Below, piece after piece: positions 12,915-25,294 of a DNA stretch of 64,000 bases. Position 1 is the first letter of the stretch. Each line of letters starts with the position of its first letter. The position numbers and the translations under genes were made by a program. The notes beneath the pieces are model-generated. The model was given only the letters and a program-made list of their open reading frames with translations. It searched no databases and was not told where the DNA came from. Location: contig CM073321.1 in NCBI GenBank assembly GCA_037043015.1, positions 8,142,001 to 8,206,000 on the forward strand. Reading direction: 5' to 3'. The DNA is from Bryum argenteum. Taxonomy: Eukaryota > Streptophyta > Bryopsida > Bryales > Bryaceae.

Positions 12915-13674
12915 CTCATTCATGCCACTAAAAAAAAAGGACATATCATCCACCTCCTCCTCTACAATGCGATCATTGGTGTCTTCATTGTCTTCAACGT
13001 CCTTCAACTTTTTCATTGGATCCATAGACTTCTCGTTTTCAAAACATTTCTTCAAATCCTTCTCCTCATCGCCAAAACTTAAAGCTTCAACGTTATTGTC
13101 TTCGAGATCCCCCTCGGCATCACCCTAATTTTCAAATACAGAAATCATTAAACTTAAACTCTAATCACTTGGTGGCAAAAAAGCTCGAATACTTCCGTAC
13201 CTGTCTCTCAAAATTCTCAGTAGCCTCATCACCTCCTATGTAATAACACAGGGATTCGGTCGACATTGATGAACTTCTACCACGCTCCTGCTCTTTGACA
13301 AATATCCTGAATTTGTTTACATCTTGTGTTGTATCTCTCTCGGCAGTCTTGAAAACTGTGTCAAGATTGATCTACCGCATTTGAAGATACCGCCTATACG
13401 GTAGCCCCACTTCATCATCGTTCACATCAAACTCAGCAAGGCATCCCTCATCTCCACTTGACCGAGACGCACCCACCTTTCTCAATGCGCTTTGCTTGCG
13501 CGCCTTTGTATTACTAAAACGTGTCCCACCCTTCTTCTTCTTCTTCTTAGGCATAACGTCGTTGGATTTCTCAGTCCCGTTGCTCACCGCATCCATAACG
13601 TCAAGTCTCTCTTCAAGCGGACACAAATCAAGCCGCCTAAAATTCTTAACCCACACCAACTAAACAAACAATGA
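12915..13674 (-). pseudogene. Acidic/basic low-complexity hypothetical gene, partial
   Basis: Minus-strand coding pieces are 13659-13375, which contain a poly-lysine patch PKKKKKKGGTRF, continuing in the same frame after one TAG to about 13201. An intron with donor GTACGG and acceptor AAAATTAG follows, then a highly acidic piece (13128-12930, rich in Asp and Glu, ending DDMSFFF before a stop). The mixture of acidic runs and a nuclear-localisation-like lysine run is typical of accessory nuclear proteins. I do not recognise a family. One nonsense codon at 13372-13374 suggests decay. Confidence 0.35.
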
Positions 13675-14061
13675 AAAGGACCATACCGTCGTCAAACTCC
13701 TATTTAAACACAATCTCCGAGCCGCCTCATGACCTAATTAGCGCATTTGATCATCAATTGTAACAACTACTATGACGGCTCATGGGCTGCCAAATATGAC
13801 AGTCTCTGACATGGAATGCTAATATAATTTTTGAATATAGATACAAATGTTCTGACAATGACGGCCGCCGTCACTTTTCCAAAATTGAGACATTCAACTA
13901 CATGCACATTAATGATACCATCTACCATCTACCATCCCATTTGCATTTTCGCGGATCTTCATAAAGTAGTAGAGATCACACCCTCATGGCTTGGAATTCG
14001 CATTGGGTACGAAGCATCTTCTTTGTAGTTAGAGAGCGAAGTTATTGATCTTGTTACTAAT
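13675..14061. other. Gap without a recognised gene
   Basis: Between the acidic minus-strand gene and the MULE-like transposase. Only short frames; nothing supported. Confidence 0.5.
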
Positions 14062-15774
14062 CAGGTTCAGTTTTCTATAGTTGTAGATCCTATCATTTTA
14101 GAGAATAATACTACAATCTGGAAGCTAAGACCCGGAAACTATCGCGTCTATGGCTTGACAGAGTCCATCATGAACGCATCAACAATTCTCCTGACCCCAC
14201 ATAGTTCTTCTACTATCTCTACGGTTGCTCCAGCACTTGCCCGTGTTAAGGTCGATCCAGGTCTTCAAGTCACTAATGACATATCCAATTCATTAGAAGA
14301 CAAGAGAAAGTCATCTTAGGAGCGATGTCGTCCATCGTCACATATTCCATTGCCGTCTTCTATTAGAGACAATTATCTCAGATCCACCCCTTCTTCTCTT
14401 CTTTCTCCGCAAATCAAAATCTGAAAAATAATTCTTCCCTCTCAGCGCAATCTTGCTAGTATGCCCAGTAGCAAGACCCTCCTCAAAAAAATTCATTTCA
14501 ATACCATTCGCACTGTCAATGTATCTTTCTTGCCTCCGTCATTCAATGGCGATGTTCTCTTCATCATTCCGCATGCTCTTCCGTCTGCAACTCACAAGGT
14601 CGCAAAGTCCATGGAGGGGATGGATAAACGGTACGATGGACATGTGTGGACTAGGACCATGACAACCAACATCAACAACACCCAAGGATTGTCTTTTCGG
14701 TACTCAAACTGTGTAGGTCACCTAAAGTGCCATAACCCAAACTGCGACTTCTTGCAACGGCCTGATCAAGTCGCTGGGGTGAACAACGTGGAGTTTGAAG
14801 GCATTACCAAAGACCACTTTCTAGTAGGCGGAGTGCAACCGCCCACCTCCACGTTGGTCTGTAAGCTTTGCAAAGAACCTCATGTTTATGTTGCGCCTTG
14901 TTTAGCCAAAATCTTTTACGTAGTTGGTGAAAAATGTCAAGAGCGTGCATGTGTCCATGTAGGAACCCACAAACACCCCGTCAAAGTCGGAGATTATAGA
15001 TGTGTACGGAAAAAGATAGAAGAGTTACTAGAAGAGCATGTTGACCGTAACCCTCAAGCAAACGTTTCCAAAATAGTTATGGAAACCAGCAAAGACTTGC
15101 TAATTAACTTACTTCTTCATGACGAAGGTGACCCCGAAACCGGCAATCTTTCTCTCCAGCAGCTAGAACATGTCTTTGAACAATGCAAAGAGCTAAACTC
15201 TCTGAGCATGCGGCATCGTATCTACACTTTCAAGTACTTGCGTAGGTATGGCATTCTCAATGATATCACAAAGCTCAGAGGTCTCAGCAACTAGGCATAT
15301 GTGCAACGCAACATGTTTCCTAGCCAAGGAAACGTATCCAAAAAAGTCTTCATCTTCAAGATGTCCGGCCTCGGCAGCGGTGTTCACCTTGTTTGCCATA
15401 TGCAGCCTGGAGGAAGTCTCTCCACGCATGGATGATGTTTGACTATGTCAAACACGTTACGGATTGGACCACCATGGCCTGCCACGATTACGACTCACGT
15501 TATCAACGCATTCTAACCATTGCATGCTGTGATTTCCAATCAGAGGACAAAGGAAACTCAACTTGTCTTCTGGAAGAACCTCAACCACGTCATGGCAAGG
15601 AACGGAGTACCCAAGCCACAGTTTTAAGGATTTATGGCTGATAGTGCTTAAGCCAACTAGACCGCTGCGCGCATCATCTACAGCTCTGGAAACCCTGTTG
15701 TCCCCATGGAAGGCCACGAACGGACATGTTACTTCCATTGGACGCAGTACCTTGAAAAACATACAAAACAATAC
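14062..15774 (+). pseudogene. MULE-like transposase, N-terminal half (split by 16.8-kb insertion)
   Basis: After a probable acceptor at about 14061 a frame runs through PIILENNTTIWKLRPG into the longest open part (14461-15291). That part holds GLSFRYSNCVGHLKCHNPNC, a Cys-rich zinc-ribbon-like segment, and C-K-L-C-K (about 14860). Coding continues past stops through FKMSGLGSGVHLV, DWTTMACHDYDSRYQ, IACCDFQSED, VFWKNLNHVMARNGVP and GFMADSA (about 15628) to RTCYFHWTQYLEKHTKQY. The GFMADSA segment has the look of a catalytic Asp region of MULE-type DDE transposases. Several nonsense codons and at least two frame changes mark decay; two stops sit where Gln and Trp would be expected. Reading stops exactly at the 26-bp repeat at 15775 and resumes at 32590 in the other half. 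Confidence 0.75.
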
Positions 15775-15800
15775 AAACACCATATTCATTATTTTGAGAG
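15775..15800 (+). repeat. Left terminal inverted repeat of the 16.8-kb element
   Basis: Starts AAACACCATATTC and ends ATTTTGAGAG; the exact reverse complement lies at 32564-32589. Just inside, CCTCTCAAAAT and GAAATTGAGAGG repeat the inner ATTTTGAGAG motif in both orientations, a subterminal arrangement also seen at the right end. Confidence 0.9.
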
Positions 15801-15984
15801 TTAATAATCCTCTCAAAATGAAATTGAGAGGTTTTAGAATGATGTTTTGTTGTACACAAATAACTTAGAAAGTTAAGAATCTTAAAGTTTCCATTCAAAT
15901 TATAGTATAATATGGGGGAAAGTTTGTGCACCGTGGCGTTTCTAAGCGGGACTTCCAATTGATTAATATAAAGACCGGAGTTAT

Positions 15985-16250
15985 TTTGAAATGGACACCA
16001 AGTCATGAGCTCAGTGGTTGGATGAGAAGGAGTCTATGTACAATGTAGGTGGTCCGAGTTCGATTCCGGTCGGACTCGTTTGAGCAGCTGAAATGTACAC
16101 ATGACTTGGTACTGCTAAGTGAGCTTCAGCGGGCAGGAAAATATTTGCTACCAACCAACCACGTACCCTTAATTGTGACATGCATGACACACACAAACAT
16201 CAGTGGTGCTAACCACTACTACCTTTTATAACAAATTAAATACATGTTAT
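15985..16250 (+). mobile_element. tRNA-derived SINE-like unit
   Basis: An A-box-like TGAGCTCAGTGG (16006-16017) and a B-box-like GAGTTCGATTCC (16056-16067) are spaced about 40 bp apart, as in RNA polymerase III internal promoters. An 11-bp inverted pair ACCAAGTCATG / CATGACTTGGT encloses this head. The body continues with an unrelated tail ending in an A/T-rich stretch. A functional tRNA is unlikely because the stem next to the T-loop does not pair in the standard way. It lies about 210 bp inside the left end of the 16.8-kb element. Confidence 0.5.
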
Positions 16251-16627
16251 AATTTTTTTTTCACATAAATCAATCGACAAAAGTACTAATTGGAAAGACC
16301 AAATCAATACTATAATATAGTATAGAAATATATTTTCATAAATGCATACAATGTATTATTGATTTCAAATGAAACCCAGTACCACAAACAAAGTGTTGCT
16401 CGAAGTGAGCTAAGTGACTTGAAAATAGTCCATGGTCCATTGATACTACCAACATCCTAAACCACACATCCTTGTAGATCATTTGGTCTAACATATCTTC
16501 TATATTTATAAATGCCTATAACCTTTTGAATTAGAAACAAAAGATTATTATTTCTAAGTCGGAAGACAAAGCCATGACTATGTAGTTGTTACAATACACA
16601 AACACGATTGCAATACATATAAGACCT

Positions 16628-19462
16628 TCAAGCATTAGAAAATTCAACTATAGTATCGTGAATGACTTTAATTTGATCCACCGGAATTTTTAAAGTGCAC
16701 TCGGTTGTATCCTTCTTGACCTTTGACTTCCATGAAGTCATCAATGAAGCTGTATTCTCCCACAGAGGAGGTTGAGTATCGTCAACCTTCCAACGCAATC
16801 CTTTGACCGAATCCCATCCATTGTAGGTCTCTTGCACATCTCGATCCCTTGATGTAGGCCGAAAGAATTGAATAAGGATGCAATTTGGCTGCTCGGGGTT
16901 TATGTTCGGATCTGACAACGCTCGAGCGATCCACACCGGTCGTGAGTCACCATCTGCAGGCCGAATAGCAAGAAAGTATCCTTCATAAACATCACGAGCT
17001 ACACGAAAAGATGGTTGAGGGCGATCTCGGATCTCTCCAACAAATGCCTCATCTTCCCCAAACTCCTCACGAAGTTCGCCATCTTCAGCAAATTGGTCCT
17101 CCAAAGTCGCATCTATCCTGGATAATGGCCAAAATCCGTCCCGAAGAACATTTGATGGTTCAATGGGAACCTCTAGTGTTGCCTTCACAGCGCGCCAATA
17201 GAACACAAGATGTTCATAGCGTCTTCTATACTCTCCAGTTCTATCTTCATTAGACATTGCCTCCCAGTACTTGATAAATCCAGAAATGCCCTCACAATGT
17301 CCTCCACACCCCTCATTGCACGATGCGTCGTAGGAGTTGGATCACCAAGTGGCCACAAAGAACGACCTTCCGAGTCTTCTCTCCACAACTTAATTCCGGT
17401 TGTATCATTTGGCAACCAATCTTCTGCTGTGCACGAAGCCTTGTACTTCATCACGGGACAACCTGTAGAATCCAAAAAGAACTTGAATTGTTGTGCCTTC
17501 GTATGACCAACAAGTGCTTCCCCTCCATCCCTGATAAACCCATCGATAAATCCTTTACAATCCGGCACCTCTTCAACAAGGTGGGGGATGGCTGGAATAG
17601 ATTCCACGTCCATGAAAGATTTCATGAGTAACGGAATAGTGGGGAAATTGTCTTTCCTCAACAAAGATGCTCCACCTTCCAAACATTGCATCGATGTCAT
17701 CATGGGTATGCCCAACCAACATGAAATTCACATATACCTCGCGGAAGATCTTCTTCGCGACAAGGAAAGACCACAAACAGAATACATATCTATTCTTGTT
17801 GTCCCCTGCTGCATTGTCCATCTGAACATTGAGAATTGGCGGAAGAGAAATCCCTCGAAGTGGAACAATTTGGTCTTTGGACGGAGTGACGATACGCAAG
17901 TCTCCGCACCTTGGAGAACAGCATCAAAGATAGGTGCCGACCTCGACCGAAGAAAAAGCTCCCTCGAAGAATACTTTGGTGGCAACTCTATATCTCGGAG
18001 GAGCTTAGCAAAAGAGCCTACCGTGTAATTTGAATCGTGTGCGAAAATATCTAGACCGTAATGTGCGTAGCGTACATCTCCGTGGCCATGAGCGATCATT
18101 CCCGTGACGGATCTTCGTAGCTTCATGAGACCATCGAGCTCCTTACTCTTGTGAGAAAAGACAGGGGAAGCAGTTTTCGCATGATCCATTTTGTCATGCA
18201 TAATGGTCAAACACTCATGCGGGTAGGTTTTCGACCTATACTGTTTGCATAATATAACTCCCGATGAGCACGGGCTGCAGGCCAAGTGTACCTCGAGCTT
18301 CTTTGCCCAAAGTAGTGCTTGTTGCGACCCGGGAATAGAGCCACGACGAAGTGTGTGCAACCGATCACATTTGGAGCACCGAGCGAAGTTATCCCCGGGT
18401 TTCTTCGCATCAAATTCAGGAAAGTGTAACTTCCGAATTCTACTCAGAGAAGATGGTGAGACCATCTTCAAACCGAAGCCTTCGTTTGCGGCGTTGATTT
18501 CCGGGATGGTACTCTTCCATTTCCATGTAGCGGGAAGAATCATGGATACAACCTTCTCTCCAGATTTTAGTGTCCTCGTTCGGTGCGGCATGTGATCGGC
18601 AGAGTTCTCCAGGATGCAACGCAGGGTTGCAGTTGCCTGCGACGTGTGCTTGCACGGTTTGAGCAAAGACGAATTTCCATGGGGATGCGCCATGACGCCA
18701 TCGGCCACGTACGTTTGAAACCGATGAAAGGTCGCCTCGGACACTCCAGCAATATGTCTCCACGCAGGCAAGCAAACATCGATTCCCTCAACAGTAACTA
18801 CCCTCTTCCCGCCAGCATTTCGATGAACCTGCCTGTGAACGTCAAGCTTCATGTGAAACCTGAATTGGTAGGTTGTACCACTATACATCCGCTCTCGGAA
18901 ACATCGGATCTTTTCCCTCGGGAAGGGCTGAACGCAGCTTCCCGGTGTGCAACAAACTTTGCCGAGTCGAATTGATGGACTCCTGAGTTAATAAGCCTTT
19001 GGACTTGACGGATGTTTCAGGAGGCGGGTTCCTAGATGTATTGTTGTAACTCCGGCTACGCGATGACTGAGGTCTAGCAAGACGTGCAACACGAGAGTCA
19101 TGATCGTGTCGTATCTCATGGTCTCTGAGACTAGCCCCATTATAGAAGACTTTATCGATCGGCCACGCCCGGCGAATATCTCCACTCATCCGCACCACCG
19201 TGGCATCAAGGGTCTTCGAGATTTGAACTGCGACTCGGGAGTGCCCAAGTGGACCATTGCTTCCGAGACGAGATCGTAATCGATCTTTGTGACAAAGGCC
19301 CTCCGCTACGGGCGACCCTCGTCACCGTAAAGGGTAACGAACTTTGTAGCCCAAAGACGCCGAGGATACCTTCACACATTGGAACGTCTTACGAACTTGG
19401 TCGCTCCACAACCTCCTCATCGAGGAGAAATCACCAAGCAATTGAACATCTTGATCGGCCAT
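16628..19462 (-). pseudogene. DUF7869-type transposase-like gene, copy 2
   Basis: Runs on the minus strand from a candidate ATG at 19462 (MADQDVQLLGDF) to a stop near 16628. The core is 18888-17810, then shifted frames at about 17840-17640, 17700-17250 and 17257-16628. The order of conserved blocks matches copy 1: CC..SCVQPFPREKI (about 18955-18915), GIDVCLPAWRHIAGVS, CSKCDRL (about 18385), HDKMDHAKT (about 18200), QMDNAAGDNKNR (about 17825), GHTHDDIDAMFGRW (about 17715) and RPADGDSRPVWIARAL near the C terminus. At least three frame changes break it. It is clearly diverged from copy 1, so the two belong to separate lineages. It is the leftmost gene of the 16.8-kb element and is transcribed towards the left end, the usual place and direction for a gene encoding the mobilising protein. 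Confidence 0.75.
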
Positions 19463-19519
19463 GGTAGAGTCTCAAATTGATCACGAACGCGACTTGAGGA
19501 AATGAAGAATATGTGGCGG

Positions 19520-20238
19520 TTCAACTCGACTCGAGTTGAATACAATAATGACATAAATCGACTAGAATTATTTACACGTAGACAAGATAATGGAATAAAA
19601 TCTCTTCCAAACTAAGAAGTCTATGAATTCAACTCGAATCGAGTTGAATACCCACGATAATTGAAGATAACCTACTTCATGGAAACGCATATCTTAAAAT
19701 ATGTGCTAATTCTCGATTTAACTCGGATCGAGTTAATCCCGTAAAATAGATAACAACTTTACGTATATGAGCCATATATCGAAACGATATGTGATATCGG
19801 AACCACAACATTCCACGAGACTACCGTAATGAACCTGTATAGTTTGGTGATAACCATTTTAACTCGAGTCGAGTTGAATGTGAATATCCTTTAATACAAC
19901 ATATCGGATTCTATGAAATTCATTTAGGCATATAGATGGTATCTCCTATCCACATTTAACTCGATTCGAGTTGAATCCAATTTTGCAATTGGAATCTGTC
20001 TGATATCTAGATAGTGATTCAACTCGACCCGAGTTGAATATCCGTACCGTACAGGAAAGTACTCCCCATAAAATCGGATAACTGCCATTTCAACTCGACT
20101 CGAGTTGAATATCACCACCTATATGTCTAAAATGCTAATTACGTAATCAGGACTGAATTATAATTTAACTCGACTCGAGTTGAAATTGGACAGACCTATA
20201 TACACCGGCACAATTATTTCAACTCGAGTCGAGTTAAA
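19520..20238. repeat. Palindrome block A: nine copies of a 21-bp site
   Basis: Nine copies of TTCAACTCGA, one free base, TCGAGTTGAA, at about 19520, 19628, 19717, 19858, 19954, 20018, 20089, 20164 and 20218, spaced 55-140 bp. Variation is mainly at the centre (C, A, G or T) and the outer base. They lie immediately upstream of the minus-strand DUF7869-type gene, in its promoter or 5' leader. Confidence 0.95.
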
Positions 20239-20900
20239 TGATTTAAATATGGAGCCCTGTGATGAACACATTCACCCGGAAATACCGGCGGAATTCCCGG
20301 AACTCGTAATCAGCTCAAAATCAAAATTCAGTAACTGCTGAAACACTGAGGAATTCCGAAGAACGCTCACCTGCGAATTGCAGATTTCGCGAGGAATACT
20401 AGGGCTCGCAACTGAAAAAAGCACGCACAACAATCAGCAATTCGTATTCGGAAGACAAACAATACAGCACGAGCAACTTCGATAACCTGAAACACAATCA
20501 AAGTATAAGAGGATGCGCCTCTTCTACAATACTAGAACCTCAAAATGTGAAGCTACTTTAAACTCCGTCAGCACAAACTCAATACAATCTAAACTGACAC
20601 GCAACTTTGAACAAGGACAGCGGAACGAAATCATGGTAAGCGCACCTTCAAAGCACGGACGAGAGTGAGAGAAATCGAAATGAAACATGAGGGATTGCGA
20701 TAGCACCCCAACCCGACCTCAACGGTTGAATCGGTCGAGTATCCTCGACTCCCGATATCGTGCAAAAAGCCGACCTCTTTTTGTCGCCACCTGCATGTTA
20801 TCTTGATTGGGCTTCGAAATAGGAATCTACTTTTTAATTCTGAATTTTGAAAATATTTGGCGGCAAAGTTGTTTCGGCGGGAAACTGATTTTGGAGGGAA
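20239..20900. other. Spacer, no gene recognised
   Basis: Follows palindrome block A. A minus-strand open frame of 91 codons (20906-20634) has no recognisable features. Probably 5' leader or promoter of the minus-strand DUF7869-type gene. Confidence 0.4.
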
Positions 20901-22740
20901 ACCCATTCGTAAGTATGCAATTTTAATTTTTTACAAAGAAATGTGTTTTCATGTTTTCTCCATAAAATTAAACATTCAATACACATGTATGAGTTGTGGA
21001 AAAAAGTACAAATTCGTACACGTAAATTTATTGAATACGATATAATATTTACAAAATTAGAGTAACTAGAGTAATTGAGAACATTGCATTGACAATACTT
21101 TACCTAGTAACTCAAAATCAATGGAATCATATATATGGTACCCTACTAATAAAAAATACCAAAAAAAAACATAAAATACTAACATAGAATAACATCACTA
21201 CAAGTAAATGGATCAATGAATACATTTACATATACATCAATATATACATAATATATTAAATACATAATATGTTAAATACATAGTATGATAAATACATAAT
21301 ATTTTAATTCATGTATATACGAGTACAAATGTATATGAATAGATAAATAAGTACGTATATGTACATAGATACGGGTATAGATGTTAAATACATAATATTT
21401 CAAGTTAATGATGAATGATTATAAGATAAATTTGACTACGTATTGAGCATTTATTGTACTATCTTAATATAGAACAATGAAAGCGCGTTTATATGACCAT
21501 ACGAGTTAAAATTGGTATACATGCAGATATACCCGAGTAAAAATGAATATTAACTTATATAAATAAGTACGTATATGTACATAGATACGGGTATAGTTGT
21601 TAAATACATAATATTTCAACCCAGTCAGCTAATATGTTATAAGATGAATTTGAATATATGTTGAGCATTTATTGTGCTATCTTAATTTAGAGAAGGGAGG
21701 CCCAGTCATATACGCTTACGAATTCAAATATGTATATACATGAATATATAAATAAATTAATATACGTATATGGAGATATACAGACAAGTAAAATTGAATA
21801 TGAAGACCAAAATAAGTACGTATGTATATACATAGACATTGGTACATAAGTTAACTTCCTAGAATCTTAATTCAATTATGTTCAATATTAACATATATTT
21901 GAATATACGTTGAGCATTTATTTTGCTATCTTAATTTAGAGAAGGAAAGCCCAATTATATGCCCATACGAGTTCAAATATGTATATACATGAATATATAA
22001 TTAAATTAACATACGTATATAGAGATATATATAAGGTTTGTAGTCAGTAATCTACTTCTCAAACATAAAACTCTTGGACGATCTTTTGGTATGTATGATG
22101 TATGGCTATGGTATGAATGATGTACGTCGATGATATTTGTGATGTATGGCCATGATATGTGTGGTGCATGTCTATAGTATACATGATGTTTGTTAAAGAT
22201 ATCTTCTATATATATACTCTCATAGTCTTATTTATATTGTCCAATTCGTTCTCTCAAACCTTCCTATTTGATTATATAGCTATCCACTAATATTTTTAAT
22301 TTGTAGCAGTTTATATTATTAATAAAATTTTATGAGTTGACAACATCTTAGAAATTAATAGAGAGGGGATAATTTTTCAGCTTCCTTTATGAGTGAATGA
22401 TGACCTTATTGGATTGGAGAACGATAACTAATTGGGAAGTTGGATATGACATAATCAAAGTTGAATTAGTGCTTGGGTATTGCCAATTGAATAATGTATT
22501 TTTCCAAGTTTGTATCTTCTTTCAATATAAAACTACACACAAATTTTTAGTAATTAAAACATGGTATTTTCGCAGACACGTTATATCTAATACTACACAT
22601 ACTACTGTAAAGTGTTGTGGAGTCTAAAATTTTACGATTACAATACATATAGTGTTAGAATAGGCATTTAATGAACTTATCTTCTTTTCAAAAATATTAA
22701 CTAGAAAAAATATTTAGATGTAAATAAAACATATAATGGA
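20901..22740. repeat. AT-rich spacer with a three-copy tandem repeat
   Basis: The segment 21.34-22.04 kb holds three diverged tandem copies at distances of about 217 and 250 bp. Each has AAATAAGTACGTAT..GTACATAGA and TTGAGCATTTATT.T.CTATCTTAAT (about 21443, 21660 and 21910). Short GATGTATGGC.ATGATATG-like units follow at 22085-22190. No gene is supported. Confidence 0.6.
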
Positions 22741-22754
22741 ATTTAGTGTAGTGT

Positions 22755-23400
22755 AGAGACGGGCAGACATGAAAAGGGCAAAAAATTGCTGCCCGAGGCA
22801 ATATACGGTGGGGGCGTGTGTAAGCGGCCCGGGTAGGCACGGGCGCAAAAGGCGGCACGGGTAGGCACGGGCAGTGCAAAAGGCGGCCCGGGCAATATTG
22901 CGGGCAGCCCGCTCTAAATTTGGCCGGGAACGGAGAGTGGGGGGGCTAGGGTTTGGCCCCCATTGTTTTCCTCCTCTTCCATGTTTTCTGCGCTCCGCTT
23001 GTTTTCGTCGTTCTCGCATTCTTGCAGTAGCTCGTGTTTTCTTGCATACTCGCTATCGCGTAGTTCTGGCCTCGACAGTCGCTAGCTCGTAGCCTCGAAA
23101 GTAGCTATCTCCTTGCCTCGAAGGTCGTGTTTGTTCATGTTTATATAGTCTCTTTTGTATCTACTCTTTTTTTGCTTCTTTTCTTGCTTCTTGCTCTGCT
23201 CCAGACGCTTTTCGCTTCTCTTAGCTTTGCGCCTCGACCCTGTTAGCTTAGAGTCTGCTTTTCGAGATAAGCGCGGCATCAAGTGCGTGGCTGGTTCGAC
23301 GGCGCTTGCGTGGCTGGTTTGAGGGCGCTTTTGCAGCTTTCGCAGCGATCATCGAAGTTCCTGGACTTCAGAACCTCTCTGTAAGTTAAGTTAACCGACA
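22755..23400 (+). promoter_or_regulatory. GC-rich leader/promoter-like segment upstream of the ParB/methyltransferase-like gene
   Basis: A GC island in AT-rich DNA with repeated CGGGCA, GGTAGGCACGGGC and GGCGGC(C/A)CGGG units, followed by a pyrimidine-rich stretch full of TTCTTGC and TCGTTCTCGC. It lies on the plus side of the divergent centre of the 16.8-kb element, about 1 kb upstream of the candidate start codon at 24102. Composition and position resemble the island at 1.96-2.47 kb. A promoter role is inferred. Confidence 0.35.
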
Positions 23401-24101
23401 GTGTTTGCTATGGAATTTCATTCTGTGGTTTAGCAAGTTTAGGTCAATTCTCTCAGTTTTCTAGACTTTGAGAGTTGAATTGTACTATCTTCCAGGAGCC
23501 TTGAAATTCGAGTGATTACATTGGAAAAGATGAGGACGAATTTTAAGTGTAGATGTCTGATTTAGGAAAGCAGAGAAAACTCGCCTAGTGGAGCTGGTTC
23601 ATAAAATTTATGAATCCGGATTTTTAAGAGCAGATCTGGAATGTGAATGTTGAAACAAATGAGTTGGCTGTTTTTGAGCTGTTTAGGGTTGATTCGAGGA
23701 AGTTAATGAATTTCGAATTGGTGAGAGTTGTCAATGAGGTTTTTCAGAGTGATTTTAGATCATTAGAATGCTTGTGTTCACTTCCAGAGCATCGGTTTGT
23801 GAATCAATTGCAATTGAATTGGTCTACTATATGATCTTCAATATTGTTCGCTGATTCTGGATCAGCTAACCTGGATTTTTGTTTTTCTTACCATGTTCAA
23901 TTGTAAATGGTCGCATATGAGGTGAATTTAGGAATTTTTTGCATGGATTGTTGATGCTGTTCTACTGGTTGCAGCGAATTTTGTTTTAATGCAGTATTGA
24001 TCACATTTGTATACAATTTTGTTCCTACAGGATCAGGGCAAAGCTGAGCCTTGTTGAATTGCGTGCGGTATTCACATAGTAGAAGAGAAGCAGATCTATC
24101 A

Positions 24102-25292
24102 ATGGGTGAGTGAACAGTATATTTTACTCGATCAATCTAAAGTTGTTTTAGCGAATCGTTCATAGCTTCAACTAGTCCCTAGTTGAATCTCACACAGAGC
24201 AGAGAGAATTCAAGTAGACCCGAGTTGAATCTTTATTCTAGTAAATTTTTAATATCAAAGTAGCATAACAAGTAGTGACGTGTGACTAATATATTTCCAA
24301 ATAGGATAAAATTAGGACACATTACCAATTCAACTCGAGTCGAGTTGAATTATAGTAGAGCCTCACGTTACAATGTGTCATACTAATTCAACTCGAGTCG
24401 AGTTGAAACAGACCGACTCTACAAAGTTCTCAGTGCAATAACAGAAGTTAATCAAAATTCAACTCGAATCGAGCTAAAATGAACTACGGTTATACTATTA
24501 ACATGTAGTCAACTCATTCTAGCATGCATATTCAACTCGACCCGAGTTAAATCATAAAGGCAACATGAATGACTTCCAAAGAACTATTCAACTCGGATCG
24601 AGTTGAATCTTGGGCACAACTTAAACTAGACAAGAAGTCCAGTATTTAAATAGCCTACAGTAAGTCTAGGAGATCTACTCAACTAAAATTACGATAACTC
24701 AGCATACCTCCATGGACGAGGTCAGTCAGGTAGAATTCAACTCGAGTCGAGTTGAAACGGATTAGACTAGGTTTGTTGGTTCGAAGAAATTGCAGAAGTC
24801 CAGAAATATTAACTCGACTCGAGTTAAAGAGAATAGCGAGGTAATGATGTTAGTCGGACTCAGTAACCTATAGATAACAAATTTAACTCGATTCGAGTTG
24901 AACCAGAGTACAGCGAACGTCACGACGTCTACAACCACCGAAACCTATTCAAGATGAATAGGTTACAATCTGATCTGCTATTCAAACAGATCAGACATAT
25001 GCACTAGATTTAACTCGACTCGAGTTGAATATCATTACAGTAAATATAATCTGGAATCGATGATAATATTGCATATGTAGTAACCATAGGTAGCAACTAT
25101 AGTAACTATATGTAGAGACCACCTTACGCCGTCATGAAAGAATTCAACTCGAATCGAGTTGAGTCCAGTTTCCTTACTAAGAAAGATGAACATAATTGAG
25201 AAGTAGAGAATGCAATTTCAACTCGACTCGAGTTGAATACTAATCCTTGCAATTCGAGTACATAAATACTAAATTTGCTTCTCTTTCTCAGC
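24102..25292 (+). other. Probable first exon (ATGG) and 1.2-kb palindrome-filled intron
   Basis: ATG at 24102 plus one base is followed by a consensus donor GTGAGT (24106). The acceptor CTCTTTCTCAGCAG ends at 25294. Joining gives M-G-E-N-P-K-E-R in frame with the next long exon. The intron is packed with copies of the 21-bp palindrome. Confidence 0.5.
24205..25237. repeat. Palindrome block B: eleven or more copies in intron 1
   Basis: Copies of the same 21-bp palindrome lie at about 24329, 24387, 24458, 24531, 24587, 24736, 24809, 24882, 25009, 25142 and 25217, plus a degenerate one at 24207. Centre base and half-site ends vary as in block A. All fall in the inferred first intron of the ParB/methyltransferase-like gene. 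Confidence 0.95.
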
Positions 25293-25294
25293 AG

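Noticed and set aside
16000-16112. A functional tRNA gene
   Set aside because: A- and B-box-like signals are present, but the stem around the T-loop pairs six bases with an enlarged loop and no normal anticodon arm is apparent; better read as a SINE-like head.
19520-25237. CRISPR-like array of regularly spaced palindromes
   Set aside because: Spacing is irregular, the sequence between copies is intron-like, no Cas-type genes are present, and the context is a plant nuclear genome.
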